A stretch of DNA of 64,000 nucleotides from Phenylobacterium sp. LH3H17 (lineage in GTDB: Bacteria > Pseudomonadota > Alphaproteobacteria > Caulobacterales > Caulobacteraceae): assembly GCF_024298925.1 (NCBI RefSeq), contig NZ_CP101283.1:3849001-3913000 (forward strand). Reading direction: 5' to 3'. Positions 61,559 to 64,000 of this stretch are shown in pieces; within the stretch, counting starts at the first letter, position 1; the number at the start of each line of letters is the position of its first letter. The notes under the pieces were generated by a model. It worked only from the letters and a program-made list of their open reading frames with translations, was not told the DNA's origin and made no database searches. Both the position numbers and the translations under genes were made by a program.

Positions 61559-63391
61559 ATGTCGCTCCGCAACATCGCCATCATCGCTCACGTCGACCAT
61601 GGGAAAACCACCCTCGTCGACCAACTGCTCGCCCAGTCGGGTGTGTTCCGCGCCAACGAGGCGACGGTCGAACGCGCCATGGACTCCAATGACCAGGAGC
61701 GCGAACGCGGGATCACCATCCTGGCCAAGTGCACCAGCGTGCTTTGGCATGGCGAGGCGGGCGACACCCGCATCAACATCATCGACACCCCCGGCCACGC
61801 CGACTTCGGCGGCGAGGTGGAGCGGATCCTCGGCATGGTGGACGGCTGCGTCCTGCTGGTGGACGCCGAAGAGGGCGTCATGCCCCAGACCAAGTTCGTG
61901 CTGGGCAAGGCGTTGAAGATGGGCCTGCGCCCCATCGTCTGCCTCAACAAGGTCGACCGGGCCCACGCCGATCCCGACCGGGTGCTGAACGACGCCTTCG
62001 ACCTGTTCGCCGCCATGGGCGCCACCGACGAGCAGCTCGACTTCCCGCACATCTATGCGTCGGGAAAGAACGGCTGGGCGACGCTGGACATGGCCAAGCC
62101 GAACGACACCCTGGCGCCGCTGTTCGACATGATCGTCAGCCACGTGCCGGAGCCCAAGGCCGTCGCCCAGAAGGATGGCCCCTTCCAGATTCTCTCGGTG
62201 CTCATCGAGAACGACCCGTTCCTGGGCCGCCTGCTGACCGGGCGCATCGAGAGCGGCAAGGCCGTTCCCGGCCTGGCGATCCATGCCCTGGGCATCGACG
62301 GCAAGGAAGTGGAACGCGGCCGCATCACCAAGGTGCTGGCTTTCCGCGGCCTGAAGCGCCAGCCCATCGAGGACGCCGAGGCCGGCGATATCGTGGCCAT
62401 CGCGGGCCTCAGCAAGGCCACCGTGGCCGATACGCTCTGCGCGCTCGAGGTCACGGAGGCCCTGCCCGCCCAGCCGATCGACCCGCCGACCATCTCCATG
62501 ACCGTCTCGGTGAACGACAGCCCGCTGGCCGGCCGCGAAGGCGACAAGGTGCAGAGCCGGGTCATCCGCGACCGCCTGCTGAAGGAAGCCCAGTCCAACG
62601 TCGCCATCCGGGTGACCGAGACCCCCGACAAGGACGCCTATGAGGTGGCCGGCCGCGGCGAGCTGCAGCTGGGCGTGCTGATCGAAGGCATGCGCCGTGA
62701 AGGCTTCGAGCTCTCCATCAGCCGCCCGCGGGTGGTCTTCCAGACCGATCCGGAGACCGGAGCGCGCCTCGAGCCCATCGAGGACGTGATGATCGACGTC
62801 GACGACGAGTTCAGCGGCATCGTCATCGAGAAGCTGTCGGCCCGGAAGGCCGAGCTGAAGGACATGGGCCCGTCGGGCGCGGGCAAGACCCGCATCAGCC
62901 TGATGTCGCCGTCGCGCTCGCTGATCGGCTACCAGGGCGAGTTTCTCACCGACACCCGCGGCTCGGGCGTGCTGAACCGGGTGTTCAGCCACTACGAGCC
63001 CTACAAGGGCCCCATCGACGCCGGCCGCAAGGGCGTGCTTGTGTCGAATTCCGACGGTGAGACCGCGGCCTACGCGCTATGGAATCTGGAAGAGCGCGGC
63101 ACGATGTTCGTGGGTGGCGGCGAGAAGACCTACCAGGGCATGATCATCGGTGAGAACAGCCGGGCCGACGATCTTGACGTCAATCCGATGAAGGCCAAGC
63201 AGCTCACCAACGTCCGCGCCTCCGGCAAGGACGAGGCGGTGCGTCTGACCCCGCCGCGCCGGCTGACCCTCGAACAGGCCATCGCCTATATCGAGGAAGA
63301 CGAACTGGTCGAGGTGACGCCGAAGTCGATCCGCCTGCGCAAGCAGGTGCTGAACCCCTCGTTCCGCAAGCGTCGCGTCAAGGAAGAGTAG
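61559..63391 (+). CDS. typA: Ribosome-associated GTPase TypA/BipA
   Basis: The 610-residue translational GTPase has G1 AHVDHGKTT (residues 10-18), switch region RERGITI, G3 DTPGHADFGG, G4 NKVD, the EF-G-like domains and the BipA-specific C-terminal domain ending LRKQVLNPSFRKRRVK. It aids 50S assembly at low temperature and stress adaptation. The next gene starts 3 bp after the stop. Confidence 0.97.
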   Translation: MSLRNIAIIAHVDHGKTTLVDQLLAQSGVFRANEATVERAMDSNDQERERGITILAKCTSVLWHGEAGDTRINIIDTPGHADFGGEVERILGMVDGCVLLVDAEEGVMPQTKFVLGKALKMGLRPIVCLNKVDRAHADPDRVLNDAFDLFAAMGATDEQLDFPHIYASGKNGWATLDMAKPNDTLAPLFDMIVSHVPEPKAVAQKDGPFQILSVLIENDPFLGRLLTGRIESGKAVPGLAIHALGIDGKEVERGRITKVLAFRGLKRQPIEDAEAGDIVAIAGLSKATVADTLCALEVTEALPAQPIDPPTISMTVSVNDSPLAGREGDKVQSRVIRDRLLKEAQSNVAIRVTETPDKDAYEVAGRGELQLGVLIEGMRREGFELSISRPRVVFQTDPETGARLEPIEDVMIDVDDEFSGIVIEKLSARKAELKDMGPSGAGKTRISLMSPSRSLIGYQGEFLTDTRGSGVLNRVFSHYEPYKGPIDAGRKGVLVSNSDGETAAYALWNLEERGTMFVGGGEKTYQGMIIGENSRADDLDVNPMKAKQLTNVRASGKDEAVRLTPPRRLTLEQAIAYIEEDELVEVTPKSIRLRKQVLNPSFRKRRVKEE

Positions 63392-63394
63392 GGC

Positions 63395-64000
63395 GTGGCG
63401 CGGGATCCGGCCGAAGTCTCGGGTTCCAATCGTCAAGCTGCGCGCGAGCGGGCGTTCCGTCTGCTCGCCGGCACTGTCGCCGCCCTGTTCCTGACCTTCG
63501 CCAGCGTCGGCGGCGTTTTCTTCTGGTATGATCACGCCGCTCGGAAGGTGGCCCATACCCACGAAGTGCGCAACGGCATCGCCGATGTGCTCCAGGCCCT
63601 CACAGATTCGGAATCCGCGCAGCGCGGCTACGTCCTGACCGGCGAGCAGCGATTCATCGAGCAGATCGAGGACGGGCGCGAGCGCGCCGAGGCCGAGGTG
63701 AACGCGGTCGATATCCTGACCGCCGACAATCCCCAGCAGCAGGCGCGAATCGTCACCTTGCGCGCCCTGATGGCGAAGCGGCTGGACGTGGTCGACCAGG
63801 TCGTGGCTGAGCGCCGGAAGGGCGACGCCCCGGCGGCGCTCAGCATCATTCTCCGAGGCGAGGGCATCGCGGCCATGGAGGGCGTTCGCCGCATCGTCAC
63901 CCAACTGGAGACCGAGGAGGCGCGCCTGCTTGACCAGCGCGCGCGCCAGACAGTGCTCATCCGCGCCGGACTGATCATTCTCTTGGTGGGCTTCGCCCTG
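63395..64000 (+). CDS. CHASE3-domain membrane sensor, probably histidine kinase, C-terminus beyond window
   Basis: A GTG at 63395, three bases after the typA stop, opens a frame that stays open to the window edge (202 codons). The N-terminus has a membrane segment at about residues 22-46 (LLAGTVAALFLTFASVGGVFF), then a periplasmic CHASE3 domain with the motif DSESAQRGYVLTGEQRF, and a second membrane segment begins at the edge (VLIRAGLIILLVGFAL). CHASE3 domains usually sit before histidine kinase or diguanylate cyclase modules. The short spacing to typA suggests co-transcription. Confidence 0.85.
   Translation, partial: MARDPAEVSGSNRQAARERAFRLLAGTVAALFLTFASVGGVFFWYDHAARKVAHTHEVRNGIADVLQALTDSESAQRGYVLTGEQRFIEQIEDGRERAEAEVNAVDILTADNPQQQARIVTLRALMAKRLDVVDQVVAERRKGDAPAALSIILRGEGIAAMEGVRRIVTQLETEEARLLDQRARQTVLIRAGLIILLVGFAL

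Overview
The window is about 64 kb of GC-rich, densely coded alphaproteobacterial chromosome. Gene content points to the Caulobacteraceae (Caulobacter or Phenylobacterium). The evidence is a CpdR-like single-domain receiver beside a tRNA-Val, large TonB-dependent receptors with a VEEVVVTGS-type N-terminus, a SapC-family protein, a DUF4170 protein, an ScfR-type regulator next to the glyoxylate-shunt genes, and a deoxyhypusine-synthase-like polyamine gene. I see no rRNA, CRISPR array, insertion sequence or prophage. The accessory character lies in intergenic palindromic repeats, tandem or paralogous duplications, and one regulator remnant in frame with a glycosyltransferase.

Layout. 1-3.4 kb: two SDR oxidoreductases, pgi and a small secreted protein. 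3.4-8.8 kb: a DsbD-type disulfide reductase between two copies of a composite palindromic repeat, then two MaoC/hotdog proteins and SapC. 8.8-16.6 kb: a class A acid phosphatase, a GNAT acetyltransferase, an agmatine-to-putrescine operon (aguA-aguB), a TonB receptor and a GT39 glycosyltransferase. 16.5-26 kb: msrA, scoAB, a Kef-type antiporter, an OmpA lipoprotein, a 2OG-Fe(II) oxygenase, a hybrid histidine kinase and a double-TetR regulator. 25.9-31 kb: the glyoxylate-shunt locus (ScfR-type regulator divergent from aceA, then a DUF4170 gene and aceB). 31-34.3 kb: a TetR regulator, an LpxH-like phosphoesterase and a GT4 glycosyltransferase preceded in frame by a TetR DNA-binding remnant with its operators.

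34.5-39.6 kb: a phosphate/phosphonate uptake cluster on the minus strand (phnC-phnD-phnE, then an OprO/P-like porin, then pstS) with a Pho-box-like sequence. 40-43.4 kb: a methyltransferase, an ornithine-decarboxylase-fold enzyme and a deoxyhypusine-synthase-like enzyme. With aguAB this makes polyamine metabolism a theme of the window. 43.3-43.5 kb holds an elaborate nested palindrome. 43.5-50.3 kb: a SHOCT/TM/DUF2089 operon, a second acid phosphatase lacking a conserved Asp, a MsrP-like molybdoenzyme with a cytochrome b, a thioesterase, a YeiH-family transporter and a hydrolase. 50.5-59.4 kb: an Ala-rich lipoprotein, mnmC, a 31-codon secreted peptide ORF and two tandem paralogous TonB receptors. 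59.6-64 kb: tRNA-Val(GAC), cpdR, an N-formylglutamate amidohydrolase, a predicted small RNA, typA and the start of a CHASE3 sensor kinase.

The observations most worth follow-up are the predicted minus-strand sRNA at 61222-61306, the nested three-arm palindrome at 43364-43492 and its relative at 31984-32035, the TetR-operator/GT4 fusion, and the approximately 145-bp MITE-like repeat family.
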